Source of the DNA: Rhexocercosporidium sp. MPI-PUGE-AT-0058
Lineage: Eukaryota > Ascomycota > Leotiomycetes > Helotiales
DNA length: 64,000 bases
Assembly: GCA_020746875.1 (NCBI GenBank)
Contig: JAGTJL010000020.1
Coordinates: forward strand, 930,001 to 994,000
Direction of reading: 5' to 3'
Shown here: positions 35,818 to 50,375 of the stretch, in pieces
How positions within the stretch are numbered: the first letter of the stretch is position 1
Layout of the letters: every line of letters begins with the position of its first letter
Made by a program: the position numbers and the translations under genes
The notes under the pieces: generated by a model
Told to the model about the DNA's origin: nothing
What the model saw: the letters and a program-made list of their open reading frames with translations, nothing else
The model's database searches: none

Positions 35818-38062
35818 GTCTGCTTGCTTACTTTATCTTGTCCGAACCCAAAAACCCAATTCGTTTCGTTTCGTTTCGAGTCGAATCGTAATCCCAAGCA
35901 AGTCAGTGGCAGCTAATCCAATTCCTTATCAGAGTCGACACCCCTCTTTCTCAATTGCCAATTACTTCGCACGGCGAAAAAGTATGGCCGAGTCGTCTGC
36001 TCAGTATCGTAGCCTGACCTTTCCTAGTCCTCAAGCTTGCCTTGCCTTGCCTGCCTTATATCCTCTCGCCCAGCTCAATACATGCTTCCGCCCTTTCTCC
36101 CAAGCTACAATTGTCGAGGCGGATCAAGTCCACAGCCTAGCCTAGCCTAGCCTTCCGTACCAACCGATCGATCGATCGTCGCAGTCCTGTCGTCCTGTCG
36201 TCGAGTTCGATGTTTCGTTGTAGTAGAAAGAAGCTTACTCTCCTTATAACCCTCCAGCTGACCTAGCTCTCTGACTCTCGAGATTATACAAAGTAGTAGG
36301 GAAATAGGAAGATCGGCGGCGAGGGGAGGGGGGTTCAATCAGACGATACCAAAAATAAGGTTGTCTGGCTTAGCCTGGTCTGGCTGGCTGGCACATGGCT
36401 TCGATTGCCGGACTCGATGCGAGAGATCCGCTCCCTCACTTCACTTTTAAAAGAAAAAAGGTGATCCACCTTTAGGACAATTCAACAGCCACGTTTCCCT
36501 GCATTTACCTAGGTAGAGTAGGTTGTGTAATTTTACATGTACGGCATCTATATCAGCATTATTTATCTACTCATGAGCACAAGTTACCCCTTTGCCCTTC
36601 CTTGCCTTACCTTGCTTTATTGGCTTGAAATCGCCCCCTCTGCAGCAGATCTACCACCACACAATACCTATCCATCCCACCACACAGACTACAGCAGCGG
36701 AAGGACAGCATCTAAGATCTACACAATACCTTGACCGCTTCAGAGGCAAAAAGGATGGCTCAACTCAACTCACCCCAACCCTTCGAACCCATCCATCTCA
36801 TCCCCAGCTAGGCCGGTAAGTATGCAACCGGACAGTACATATGCAAGGCCAGCGAGCTCATGCCTCTCTCATGCCTCCTTCATGCTACACCAGATTTCAG
36901 CCCCAATCAGAGCCTGCAGCACCCCATAGATTGGGATGCGGGTCAATCGCTGTACACGTGATTGGTATATATATTTGTCTGCACCTCTAATCTATCTAAG
37001 ATAGTACCTCTCAAGTATGGGCCCCTCCCTCCCCCTTTCTAAATTGATATTGCGTCAATATGCAAGTCATGTTCAGAGGCGTTTGGGGATCTTCTTCGGG
37101 ATGAGGGAACTGTTCAATCATCCAAGTGGCGACTTTTCTTCAATGCTCCTGGCTCTCAAGAGATATCTTCAGCTGAACCGGGGGTACGCAGTATGTATGT
37201 AAGATACAGCATCAATCACAGAGCAATGAGGTTACAGAAGCGTCCTTCGCGTGTCCTATTTGTTAATTCCGCCCATCTGTTCGCCCACTCGCAGTTCCCA
37301 GTCAGCTGCTTTACCCTTCCTCCCATTCATACAACCCTATTGCTTCCTGTCATCTCTTCACCGCTGCCCAGCTCGGCTCAAGCCCAGCTCAAATCCAGAT
37401 CTGCTCAGCCCAAGTCCAGTCCAGCTCCTCAGACTACACATACCCGACATATCAAGACCAAGGGCAATGGCCAACAAGGATGCAAAAGTCATTGATAGGA
37501 TGTATATTTTTCATTCATTCGTTTGTTCATCCATCCATCCATCCATAATTTCGTTCCATTTTCTCAAAACCTATCTACTCCAGCCAGCCCCATCCCAACC
37601 CAGCCTCAACCGAGCGGAGGGAAAAGGGAAGCGTGGAAAGGAAAGGAAATGAAGAGACTAAGCTAAGTCTTTCCTTCCTGCCTGTGTGATACAGTACAGA
37701 GGACAGGTCAACCGACCCAGAGGAAGGGAAGGGAGAGGAAGAATCTTTGCCCACGTTTCCACGATCCATGTATTTGTGTTTGTGACGCCAGAGTAAGAAG
37801 AGTGGCAGAAGAAACCAACGGAAGCGAGTAAGAGTATTGAAAACGGAAAAGTGAAATGTCGCAAAAGCCCAGTCCCGGTCTCCCAACCCCAATAGACAGC
37901 AATCAAAAGAAGAGGAGAATCTGACTGCTCGTCCTCTGACGACCCGGTATCATATTTCCATACCATGCAAAGCACAACGCTCTAAGCACTCCTCCCGAAC
38001 AATCCCCATCACGAAAGTTTTGCCCTGGCCCTGATATCTCGCTCCCTCCCATTGATGATGAT
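35818..38062. other. Intergenic region upstream of AVL9
   Basis: About 2.2 kb with no supported gene. It contains the AVL9 promoter on the left, CCTAG repeats (36133-36152), CCAT repeats (about 37530-37551) and the 3' flank of the MAPK gene on the right. Short frames are low complexity. Confidence 0.5.
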
Positions 38063-39617
<1,555 letters not shown>

Positions 39618-42406
39618 GGCGAAGGTGGGCGGTTGGCAGAGATGGAAATCGAGGCAGTTGGTTGATTGTAGGAGGTGAGGCGCGGAGGATCAAAGGTATG
39701 TTGCTGGTGGTGGTGGAGGGTGTAGGAGCACCCGGCGGAGGTTCGAATAGAATGGAATGGGAGGGATAGGATGGGAAGGGATTGGGTGGGATGGGATTTG
39801 AGATTGGGGGGGTTCGATCCAGGTTTGTTTTCGCCGTACTAATCGCCTAGCAGTCGCTAACCGTAAAAGAGCAGGCGTGCACCGTTCGAATCCTGCAGTG
39901 CAGTGCGGTGCAGCGTGTGGTTTGGGACTATCCTGTCCTGTCCTGAGGCGCAAGAAGTCAGTCTCGGCGGGGCAAAAAAAGCAGGGCAAGCAAGCAGGGG
40001 AGCAGGCAAGTACTGGATCCATCTACTTAGTACGGAGTAAATTGCCCCCCTGGCGAAGACTTTCGCTGAGAGCCTTTCTTGCAGTATTGTAGCTAGAAGT
40101 AGTCTGGTCTGGTCTGGTTTGGTTTGGGCTGCTGCTTACCTGGTATGATGGGAATCCGAGCCTGTTCCGCGGATGTAACTCGCTCAATGTTTGATAATGG
40201 AGATGGGGGACTCGACTAGGAGAGTTGGTGGCCCAAAGAACGAATGTCTGTGGTAGGTGGTAGTTGGTAGCTGGGGAGGTGTCCGGTATTCAGGTGCAAG
40301 TGCAAGGTGCAAGACCAGCCGTAGGCAATCAGGATGTCAACAAGAACAATTGGAGGAGGCCGTCCTGCGATCTGATTGTAGGGTAATAGTAGGTAGGGTA
40401 TAGTCGGCGGGCACTTGACTTGAATATTCGAAACCAACGTCGTTCGCTCACTACTTGCGGTGAGTTGACTTGTGGGAATGAGTAGTGAGAGAGCGATTGC
40501 CTACGAGCGTAAGAGGTCGTGACGAGGTCGAGGTCGTGGTCGAGGTCGTGGTCGTGGATCGTGAAGCGGTCGTTCCACGAGCAGTTGAAGTTGGATTTAA
40601 CTTTTCCCACGATCGACCTTTTTTCGCAGATCCTTTTCTTGATCGTGGACGGGGAGTACTACTACTATAAGTAGTGGGAGGGAGCAAGAGGGGGGAAGAG
40701 CGTAGAGTAAGCCAGGTAGGGGGGGAGGGGGGAGGGCAGAGCCGTAGTTTATGTATGTATGTATTGGACTGTCCTGTGCTGTATCATCAAACGCAGCTGT
40801 CCACCTCAGGTCCAACTCTTGCAACGAGCAATCAAGTCCAGACCATCCAGCAGCCAGGGGTCCTTCAATCCTCGCCATCGCTGTTTTTGCACTTGCAGGC
40901 AGGGCATAGCAGAGCAGCGCAGAGTAGACAGTGGCTAGGCTTGCCGAGGAGACAGTCAACACTGATTGTATATTACTGAGAATCTACCGATGCATACGGA
41001 ATGCTGAGAGTTCGGTTGAAAGCAAACAAGACATCTTATACTCCCGGATGCAATGACGTTTTGAACTCTCTCCTACTCAATACTCCAATTCAGACTTTCC
41101 CATTCATTTTGATTACCCCTCCAACCCCTCCTTTGCGTGTTCTCTCCCTCTGCCTCTGTCTCACAACGGACAAGGATGCGCACTCCTCAGGGCGGCGCTG
41201 CTCGCTCCCTCCCAGCGGAGTGTGGGACAGGACAGAACACCGACATGGGGAATGGCGGGAATGGCCACCCAAATGCGCCAATGTCCATGAATCCCCACGA
41301 ATTCCACACCGACGTCATCGTTTGCGCTGCATCCCCATCCCATCCCATTCATGCATCGGAGCCATACCCATGGGCCACGAGGGCATTTACCAGCCCGCCA
41401 GAAAATACCAGATGCCATAAAATCCCCGTCTTCTCTGTGAAATCTGTAAAACCCGGATTCGACACGTACTTTTTTGCACCTCTCTTGAAAATCGAATTGA
41501 TGAGACGGGGGGGACAATATTCTCGTCTCCTCCATGTATGTCATCGAAGCGAAGTATAGCCAGCCACCAGGTCCAATTCCGACCAGGCGAAAAAGTCAAC
41601 TCTCCATCTCGCCACAACAAACAATATTCATCTCGCAGCAATAATATAACAAAAAACCTAAAACTCCACAACACTTCCACTCTCCTTGTTCGATCTCCCG
41701 AGAAAAATAAAAAAAATATTACAAAGTCCTAGAAATTTTCAGAAGACTGCAAGGCATGGATGCACCAACCGACGACGCCACCACGCAACGTCCTCGAGCC
41801 GAAGCCCACTCAACCTCAAGTCTTGGTCGTCGTCTACAGTACTGTAGTCCATTAAGCTTGAAGTAAGCAAGCAACACTACATCGCCCAGCAGCCAGATGT
41901 CTATCCTAATAGATATGCCATTCTCCATCCACCTATCGGCATCGGGAAACCCCATCGGAATCTCCAGTCAAAGTGTTTCTGTAGCGGGCTCGCCTCGCAA
42001 GCGATTTGTCAAATACAGTACGGTTCAAGCAGACAGACTACTCGTGAGGACAGTCCCCATTCTGCCACACGCGTCATCGCTGAAAGGAGCCGGACTCACA
42101 TCCGCGATTAAGAGCTTGGGCTGGGCGGGCTGGTGGGCAGCGGTGAGTACCTACAGTAAGGTATATCTGTGGGGTCTCCAGCACGTTGTGGGAAGAAAAC
42201 CTAAAATGAGAGTACAATAAGATATGCGGAAAAAGTTAGGTCTAGAGATTAATCTAAGATAAAAGATTGATTTGTACGGTCATTTGCAGAACCAGCTTCC
42301 CTACCACACCGAGACGTCAAACCGTCAAGAAGGGCTTCAAATTATATGTACGTTGTCACGTTACTATCTAGTTCATGCCGTATATAGAAGGAAGAGGATC
42401 TCTGAA
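39618..42406. other. Intergenic region, MAPK promoter and 3' flank of the NLR-like gene
   Basis: About 2.8 kb with no supported gene. The left part is the hog1 promoter, with GGGAT-type repeats near 39740-39800 and GCAGTGCAGTGCGGTGCAG near 39894-39912. A GAGGTCGTG-type array lies at about 40515-40560. The stretch at 41640-41730 is A-rich. Frames at 40674-41559 do not resemble proteins. Confidence 0.5.
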
Positions 42407-45400
42407 TTAAAGCAACGTTAAGTAATACGCAAGCGTTTTCTCCGATAATACACGATTACGATCGCCAGCAGGTAATATTATCCGTTCGATCTTAACTACC
42501 TGCTCGAGCAGTTTCACGGCTTCAGCGACCTGCCTATTCGCCTTATACGCTCTTGCGAGTGTATACTGCGAAGTAAGCCGGGTCGGGTGCGTCTCGGCCA
42601 GCGTAATCGCCTCGATCTTAACTACTTGCTCGAGTAGTTTCACGGCTTCAGCGACTTGCCCATCCGCCTTATACGCTTTTGCGAGTGCATGTTGCGAATT
42701 GAGCCGGGACGGGTGCGTCTCGGCCAGCGTAGTCGCCTCGATCTTGACTACTTGCTCGAGCAGTTTCACGGCTTCAGCGACCTGCCCATCCGCCTTATAC
42801 GCGTTTGCGAGTGCATGCTGTGATACGAGCCGGGACGGGTGCGTCTCGGCCAGCGTAGTCGCCTCGATCTCGACTACTTGCTCGAGCAGTTTCACGGCTT
42901 CAGCGACTTGCCCATTCGCCTTATACGCGTTTGCGAGTGTATGTTGCGAATTAAGCCGGGACGGGTGCGTCTCGGCCAGCGTAATCGCTTCGATCTCGAC
43001 TACTTGCTCGAGCAGTTTTATAGCCTCCTCAACTTGATGGTTCGCCAGGTATACTATTGCTAGTGCTTGCTGCGAAGCGAGACGCTGCGGGTGAGTCTCC
43101 GCCAGTATGGTCGTGCGGACTTGGACTACTGGCTCAAGTAGCGCGACCGCCTTTTTGACCTGCCTATCCGCCTCGTATACAAGAGCGAGATCATGTTGTG
43201 AGCCAAGCAGTTGTGAGTGAGTTTCTGCTAGCGTCGTCCTGCGGATCTGGACGACCTGCTCGAGCACCGCCACGGCCTCCTTAGTTTGCCCATTCGTATG
43301 ATAAAACCAAGCAAGCAAATGCCGTGAGTCAAGCAGATCCGGGTGATCCTTAGCTAGCGTAACATCTTGGATCTTAACTACCTGCTCAAGCAGCTCGAGG
43401 CCATCCTTTACCTGTCCATTCAAGTTGTAAGCATCGGCAAGTATGTGTTGCGAGGCTAGCAGATCGGGGTGATCCTTAACTAGTGTGGCCTCTCGGACCT
43501 TGACTAGCTTCTCGAGTAGCGCTACCGCCATCTTACTCTTTCCGATATTTAACAAACTCCTTGCCTGGAGGTCGTATAACGGGAAGAAGTCTTCTAATGG
43601 CTCTTCAGGTTTCATTCTGAGTTCAGCAAATATGTCATCTAGAAGATGACTTAGCCTCGAGTCCTGTCGCATATCCAGCAACGTCCAGCCACATTTGAGA
43701 ATAATTGGGATGACCATAGCTTTAGATCCAAATGAGAGCATTCTGCTAATTTTCACTTCCAGATAAGTCTGTATCTGCGATAGAAGATGTCTCTCTTGTG
43801 TCTGCCACATGTGAGTATTGGCGCGCGAAAATCCAAGAACGCAACCAGTTGTGATCCATGCCACACCTTGACACTCTGAGTCCAGTCGGTCCTGAGCCCA
43901 AGCGTGGGCCAGTGGATGCATCGACAATCCTAACCCATTATCTAGATCGTGCCGAGTGGCTAATGAAAGTGAGGCAAGGAGAGAACTGGCTTCAGTGAGA
44001 CGAAAAGGGTCCCATTCGTCTTCCTCTAGGCCCATGAAACTTGGCAACTGCGAGACATGATCTCGAGAGAAATCATTGACACCTCTAGACTCGTCACTTG
44101 CCTGCGAGATCTCTTTGCAACCCTTCCACGCCTCCTTGAAAATCTGACAAGGAAGTACGCTCGAGCTAAGCATCGAGAGGATCTCAAGTAAGCGAAGAGC
44201 ATCGCTTGCAGACTCGCTTTGAGATTGTTCTAGGACAGCTGCTGACGCTTCGAAGGTCGCGTAAACATCACAATACCTCGACTGTGCTTGCTTCGGTCGG
44301 TGCTTCAAGAGTCGCTGTCGCTGCCGTTGGTAAACCTTAGGGTATTGATTGAGTTGACAGTGACCTTGGCTGACATATGCTCCAGCTTGAATTAAGGCAA
44401 GCGTGTGCGATCCAAGAAGGTTGATTACTTCTTTGGCTTGGTTATGATAAGCCGGCCACAATCTTGGACCTATCTCAGCTGCTTTGAGTAATAGTTCTTT
44501 CGAGTCCCGATCTTCTAGACCCTCTAAGGCTTCAAAGGCGTCTGGACTGTATCGCCTACATTCGGCAATGCGAGATGTCATGAGAACAGCACCGTGGTTT
44601 CCGGGTGGAAAGTAGACCTGGTAGTCGAAGTCCGGATCATCGGCATTATCGAGGATTAGAAGCCACTTTTGATAGGTAGTCGCAAGTATTTGAAGTGCTT
44701 CGAGGACACTTTCAACTGCGTGTCCGAGGAGCTTTGCATTGACGACGAAGTCACGTTCAGCACTAGATGGCTTATTAACATCGACCCAGAATATTCCCCA
44801 GAACCTGTAATATAAGCTGAAATGCTTGTAAATGTTTAGAGACTATAAGGAGGACGTACTTCTGCTTCATTAAGCTCGCAACCTGTAAGCATATCTCGCT
44901 CTTCCCCTGTCCACCTAATCCTGTAATCACGAATCTCTTCTGCCTCTGGGGTAGAGAAATAGGTTCGATTTCCAGAGCTTTCTGTATCCTAGAGAGTAGA
45001 TCAGAACGCCCGGTGAACAGACTATTAATAGCCCGTGGTATCATCCAGTGTACGTTGCCATGTATATTAGTACCTGTACAAAATCCAAGTATATTAGCTA
45101 ATGATACATCCACTTCTCATTAAATCGAGTAATTATCATTATTATAGAATGTAACAAACTTACCTCTTGAACGTTCGTCAATCTCCCTCTTGAGCCGAAC
45201 GAAGGCATTTTCTCTCCCCTCGCCATAAATTAATGGCATGTGCAGGCCAAAAATTCCTAATAGAGAATAAGCTTCGTCTTCTTTGCGCTTCGCCGTTCGT
45301 TTCGCTGCCCATAGCATCCGCTCTTCAACAGACAGTTCGATGAGAGGCTTCCCTCGCAATACTTCCACTGAAATTCTCGTGATCTCGTGGAGTGATGACT

Positions 45401-45902
45401 CCAGCGATTCCTTGTCGCCTAGTCGTTCGCCTTCTCGAGAGAAGAATTCGACTGACTTTGGCGCAATAAGTTCTTGAAGTGTCCAGGCTCGAGTGAACCA
45501 TTTACTGTGCCGGAATTCTGATTTCCATATCGACCGGGAGAACGATTCATCTGCATTACATGCTTTGGAAACGTCCGAAAGGTAAACGTAGCACCTGGCC
45601 GCATCCTGATACCAGCGAAACATAGAATTAATCGCCTCCGAAAGCTCTAGAAGGTTGGTTTTGTTGATACAACATGTATCTACCCAGAAGTATTGGAACC
45701 CATCTCTTGCTGCTTGTTCGCTACAAAACTTGATCTTTCTATATCCGATCTTATCTGTGTAAGTACCTGCTCTAAGATCATCGAACGTGATTTCCTCTGT
45801 ATCATTGCCCCACGTATGAGATAGTATCGCGTATGGCGGAGCATGTTCGGTATAATCCTCAGTAAGGCTGAGATTGCCACTCTGAAAATGCAGAAGACGC
45901 AT
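42407..45902 (-). CDS. NLR-like protein: HET domain, NB-ARC NTPase, TPR repeats
   Basis: Predicted 1116 aa in three exons: 45902-45164, 45073-44860 and 44804-42407. I chose the Met at 45902 (MRLLHFQSGNLSL), the usual HET-protein start, over an ATG at 46052. Residues 1-246 form a HET domain: PPYAILSHTWG, FQYFWVDTCCINK, FTRAWTLQELIAP and AYSLLGIFGLHMPLIYGEG. Next come WMIPRAINSLFTGR, Walker A GLGGQGKSE (298-306), Walker B LLILDNADD (366-374) and LMTSR. The last 375 residues are nine 42-residue TPR-like repeats. Related fungal proteins act in non-self recognition, where the HET domain triggers cell death, the NTPase oligomerises and the repeats sense the ligand. That role is inferred here. The splice at TTGTACAG (45074-45076) was preferred to a weaker acceptor 42 bp nearer the donor. 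Confidence 0.9.
42410..43534 (-). repeat. Nine tandem 126-bp repeats encoding TPR-like units
   Basis: Each unit encodes a 42-residue repeat of the form AEAVKLLEQVVxIEATTLAE plus THPSRLxSQHxLAxAYKADG and QV. Units 5-8 (43030-42527) are almost identical in DNA and protein, while units 1-4 have diverged and unit 9 is truncated to 39 residues. This gradient suggests recent duplication or gene conversion in the distal units. Confidence 0.95.
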
Positions 45903-47578
45903 TTTCCAAATCAGGACTAGCTGGTCAGAATTGGAGATGATATGAGATGAGAGCACAGAAGTCCTTGCGTGACTGTTCCTGAGCAAGGAGGAGAGTTTAT
46001 GCGCATCAGGCAAGCAGTCGTAGTTGAAGGTTGTGATGAGGCTCGCGCTCATGCGACCAATAGCGGGGCATTACTAAGCAATGTACAACAAACTCACGTA
46101 GACATTCAAACGTGATAGGACAGCCACAGAAAGTACAATGGTAGTTTGGAGATTATGCATCACGGACCTCTTGTGTAATAGTCACAGAGCAGACTGTATA
46201 AAAAAGCCTCAGATCAATTCAATTAAATAATTGATAAATTGCTAAAGCACTTTCTTGTCACAAGATGTATCGCTCAGCCCTGCCGTGTGAGGTGGGGCTT
46301 TGAATGTTCTAGTGAGTGCAGAGAGCCCGATTTTGTAAGTGACTATAGTCTACTTCGAAAAACTGACGTTTACAAATAGCATTTTCATACTTTCTCGGAT
46401 ATGTCAAGTCAGCGGCCAGCAGGGCGGTCTAGGCCCCTTTCCGAAGCCGGCTGTTAACCGAGCCGAGTCGGCAATGTCATATTCTAAAGCCATCTATCTT
46501 GGTTCTGTATCGATCTGTTGACTTGGGATGTCCAAACAAAAAGCCGTTCAGGAAGGGGGGCTTTCTTATCTATACTTCTATACCCAAGTCCTTCTTTATC
46601 TTTATGTACCTCTATCGGATCGTTCTAGTCATCAATCGGAATCCAAAAAGTCCCAACTCCATTTAGACATTATGATGAGTTGAATGTCCTAAATGCTTCT
46701 AGACATCAAGTGTATCTAAATGTCCTGTACGTTCTAGACCTAGACACCGCCGTCGGCACCAAATTGCGATTCCGGGATACCACCAAAGCACCAACTCATT
46801 CCCCTCTCCTAATCTTTCAACCCAGCTATCAACCTCTCACTATCACTCTCCTCAACACCTCTATCCCATCCCAACACAACACGACCAGAAACCCAAATCG
46901 GCTTCCCCGACATCCCACCTCGGTAAATTCCAGTCATCCCAGCGACTATCTCTCCAAGTCAAGTACTACACAACCTCGAAGCGCAAGTGCCTTCCCCGAT
47001 CTAAAAATCAACGGTACGCCACTCCGCCCATCTTTAGTCTCCAGTCTTCGGCTGGCTGTCACCCCTCAACTGTCGACCGTCAACTACCGGCGCCAGTAAC
47101 GGTACTAGCCAGATCAGATGCTCCCCATGCCAAGAAACATATCCTGTTCCTAGCTAGGACGTCTTTTTTGTCCCCTTCTCCTTCCTCTTCTCTAGATTCG
47201 CCTATCGACGTCCATGCAAGTATCGAAGGATTGAGGAGTCTAGAAGCCTTCATCTGGCTTGCTGCTATGCATAATTAATAGTGCGGTACCTTGCTGCCTG
47301 GACAGAGAGCTGGAGGAGGGAGAGAATTGTATGCGTGAGCTGCTTGAGCTTCAGGGGAAATGCTGCCTATTCCTCACAGCAGGCTGTGAGGAAGAGAGTG
47401 TGCCACAAGTTTTGACATGTGGGACGTCTGGGAAATTCCGTGCTTGACACCCTGGCAAAATCCTCCATCTTTTCCTCTTCTCTCGACGCGATCTTGTGGT
47501 TAGAGATGCCGTTCGTCAGAATCTCAACCTGCCTATACTTTCCGTCTAGCTGAACAGCGCTATTAAGTATGACCAAAC
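45903..47578. other. Intergenic region upstream of the NLR-like gene
   Basis: About 1.7 kb of relatively AT-rich DNA between the NLR-like start and the 3' end of the next leftward gene. A short direct repeat based on ATGTCCT...TTCTAGAC occurs at 46684 and 46720. I found no second gene such as a small effector partner. Frames at 46339-46521 and 46680-47099 lack protein character. Confidence 0.45.
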
Positions 47579-50375
47579 TCAGCTCCACCTAGCAGCCGAA
47601 AAGTCCTGGCCAAGATCAAACCACGGCCCTCTCGACCAATCCACATTATTCAACCAGTCAAAGCCATCGTCACCACCATCCTCAAAGCCCACCTGCTGTC
47701 CTTGCTGTTGCTGTTCAAACCCACTCCCGACAGCACCACCAGAACCATCAAACCCAACCGTTGACCCATTAACACTCGCATTCTCGAACCCACCACCCAG
47801 GCCACCCGACGCCCCTGCTGCCGTCGCAGCACTCTCCTGCGAACTCGGCGGATACGCACTCGAAGCCAACGACGACATCGGCAAACAAACCGCCCCCGGA
47901 TTAAGAATCTGATCCAAAATCCTCCTAATAATAAGCTTCATCCTCCCACAAAGTTGATAATTGCCCGCAGCCGGCTTAACCCACTCCAGAAACCCAATGA
48001 GTAGACTCAGATTCTGCACGATCTCACTCCGCGGCAGGACGAGTTTCGTGCTATGCGGTGCTTTCACCTGTTTGAGGAGTTCGACGCAGAGGACGCCTGA
48101 GGAGGGGACGCCCCAGCACATGAGCATCCAGTCGAAGTCGTGGTGGTGTTCTGTGAAGCGATCGCGCTGGACCCAGAGGAGGACGGTGAGTTCGAGCATC
48201 TCGCGCGCACAGTCGACCATTGATTGGCCGTCGAGGAAACCTTCTTTGTGCGCGAGGCGCTCGAGGAGGAGTCGGTGCTCGAGCATGATTAGGCGTAGGC
48301 AGAGGCGACGCCAGAATTTGTGGTCGGGACAGTCGGGGGAGCCGAGATCGGTGAGTTTGAAGTGATAGAAGGAGGGTAGATTGTTGTAGATACTTTGGAT
48401 GCGGCCCATTAGGTAGCTGGGTTGTATTAGTGGAGTTGGAATGGAAGGAAAGAGAGAATACGGACCTGATCTTCTCAGCGGTACAAACATCCTTATCACC
48501 AAGCGACAATTCCAGAACCTCATTCAGTACCTGCGCAAGCATCCCATTTGCCCTAGTAGCCGTATTATAATAAATCTGCCCATCCTTATTCCACCCATTC
48601 TCATCCAGGTTAGCAACAGCTTCCCGAAGTACCTCTCCCCCTTGAACAAGCACATCCTCGCTTAGATCCAGAGGAAGCTCGAAGCGAGTGTAGCGATAAC
48701 TGAGTGCTGGCGGCCGGCCAGTCAATAGAGCAGATCCTTTATCAAAACAGAAGATGACGGTGAATAAACGCTTCTTCGTCTCTGAGAGGTAAGATGGCGG
48801 ACGGCCTGTGTCAATCTGACGATGGAGTCCCAGAGCGGTAGAAGAGCTGACCAAATCTCCCAATTGGCGCCAGACAACCAAACCTGCACGAAGTTAGACA
48901 AATAAACATCTCAGCTCCCTTCTCTCTACAGTTAACTCACTGGCATCACCACTCAACACCGTCTGGAGCACCAGATTCTTCACCAGGAGCGCCACCATCG
49001 GCACATTAATCAAATCCATATAATTCGACAGCGTGATACAAGCCTGTACACAATCCTTCATCTCGACGGCAAAATCCCTCCGGTTCTTCCTATCCCCCCT
49101 CTGCGTAGCGAAGAACGCATCCCGTTCCGGCAGCGACAGTATCGAAGTTGCAAGAGCACCATAGACAGCACCCAGAGACTCCCACCTAAAATTAGACCCA
49201 CTACACGACGCCAACCAGTCGTCAAAATCCTCAAACTCTTGGAGAGCCCTCTCGGCATTTTTACACAGCAGTGTAGAGACTTGCTCGAGATCATCCGTAT
49301 TTCTCGGCTCCTTATTGAACGCGCCTACGAAAGAAGAGCTCCAAAATGAGTTCGCGAGAGCGAGGACGCTGTGCTTGGGGTACGAACTCTCGTAACATTT
49401 CTCGAAATACCACTCAAGTAGGAATTTGCACGTATATTCATCGGGCATGGCGTTCAGGACTTTGGTGCCCAGAGCGACACGAGGAGAGCCGCAGTGCTGC
49501 TTCCCGGCTAGCATTAGGAAGGTCTGGGATTGGAGACTCTCGTATGAGGGGACGTGGAGGTCGGAGTCGACTGATATCTGGATCTCGTCATTGCCGAGGT
49601 TTTCTCGGTTTTCCATAAACACGGCGGAGAAGTTCGTTGGGCCTGAGATGGGTTAGTCTGGAGATGTGATAGATGCACTAATAAGAGAAGATGAATTGCA
49701 ATGTTGACAATGAACAACGAGGCATAATCTCCCCACTTGTGCGACTCAAATCGGGGTAGCGGAGTTAGATAAACACAGACATCTTATGGAAGACCATTTC
49801 TTGGGAGAATCCTACAAGATAAGAGAGTGGGATGTGATCAAAAGCACACCACAGTGAATGTCCCGCTCATGTTCCAATTTAAAATTACAAATTTTCAAAC
49901 CCCAATATCAAAATACAGAAACCAACACATAACACATCGACACTGAAATTATAAAAACGCACTCACCAAAGAACCCGCCCGACTTAATAAATGGTCCACT
50001 CTCAGGCGTCGGCTTAGAAGCAACATCAACATGCAAACCTCCAGAGGCAGAACGACTCGAAGCCCTTGGGGTAGCATCAATACTTGACCTCGCCCTCTCC
50101 CTTTCCCCATCTCTCTCTCTATCCCCTGAGCCGCTGGAAGGCGTCGGCGGTAGAATAGGTTTCCTCCTCCCGTCCGGGACAGGCCGGGTCATAGGCGCAG
50201 TCAAATAGACGCATTTCGAGACGACCTTCCTCCTTCGACAACGCTCACAGACAGGTAGAGTATGGTCGCAGCTGACTTTAGCCCGTCGACACGGTTCACA
50301 CGAAGGGGGCTTCCCATTCCGGCGTCGCGGGAGCGCCGTGGGACTAAGCAAGCCGGGGCTCGAATTGGAGGACAT
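47579..50375 (-). CDS. Zn(II)2Cys6 transcription factor
   Basis: Protein of 788 aa in four exons: 50375-49977, 49642-48941, 48893-48466 and 48416-47579. The binuclear zinc cluster near residues 26-55 reads C-x2-C-x6-C-x6-C-x2-C-x8-C (CEPCRRAKVSC, then CERCRRRKVVSKC). A Ser/Arg/Pro linker follows. The middle-homology (fungal_trans) domain includes VVWRQLGDLVSSSTALGLHR and FCFDKGSALLTGRPPALSYR, which are typical of this class. The C-terminus is Gly/Gln-rich with an acidic/aromatic end (DWLNNVDWSRGPWFDLGQ), a likely activation region. The target genes cannot be deduced. It lies downstream of the KH-protein gene on the same strand and beside the NLR-like gene. Confidence 0.93.

Noticed and set aside
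39805..39915. B-box-like text GGTTCGATCC and CGTTCGAATCC suggesting tRNA genes.
   Set aside because: Neither can form a T-stem, and no matching A-box or acceptor stem lies upstream.
42699..43063. Plus-strand Ser/Cys-rich repeated ORFs opposite the NLR-like gene.
   Set aside because: They are the antisense reading of the TPR repeat array.
42410..43534. Regularly spaced repeats as a CRISPR-like array.
   Set aside because: The 126-bp period is an exact multiple of three and encodes TPR-like protein repeats; the genome is fungal.
46680..47099. 139-aa plus-strand frame as a possible partner gene of the NLR-like protein.
   Set aside because: Ser/Thr/Pro-rich with no motif, no splice support and no resemblance to known partner effectors.
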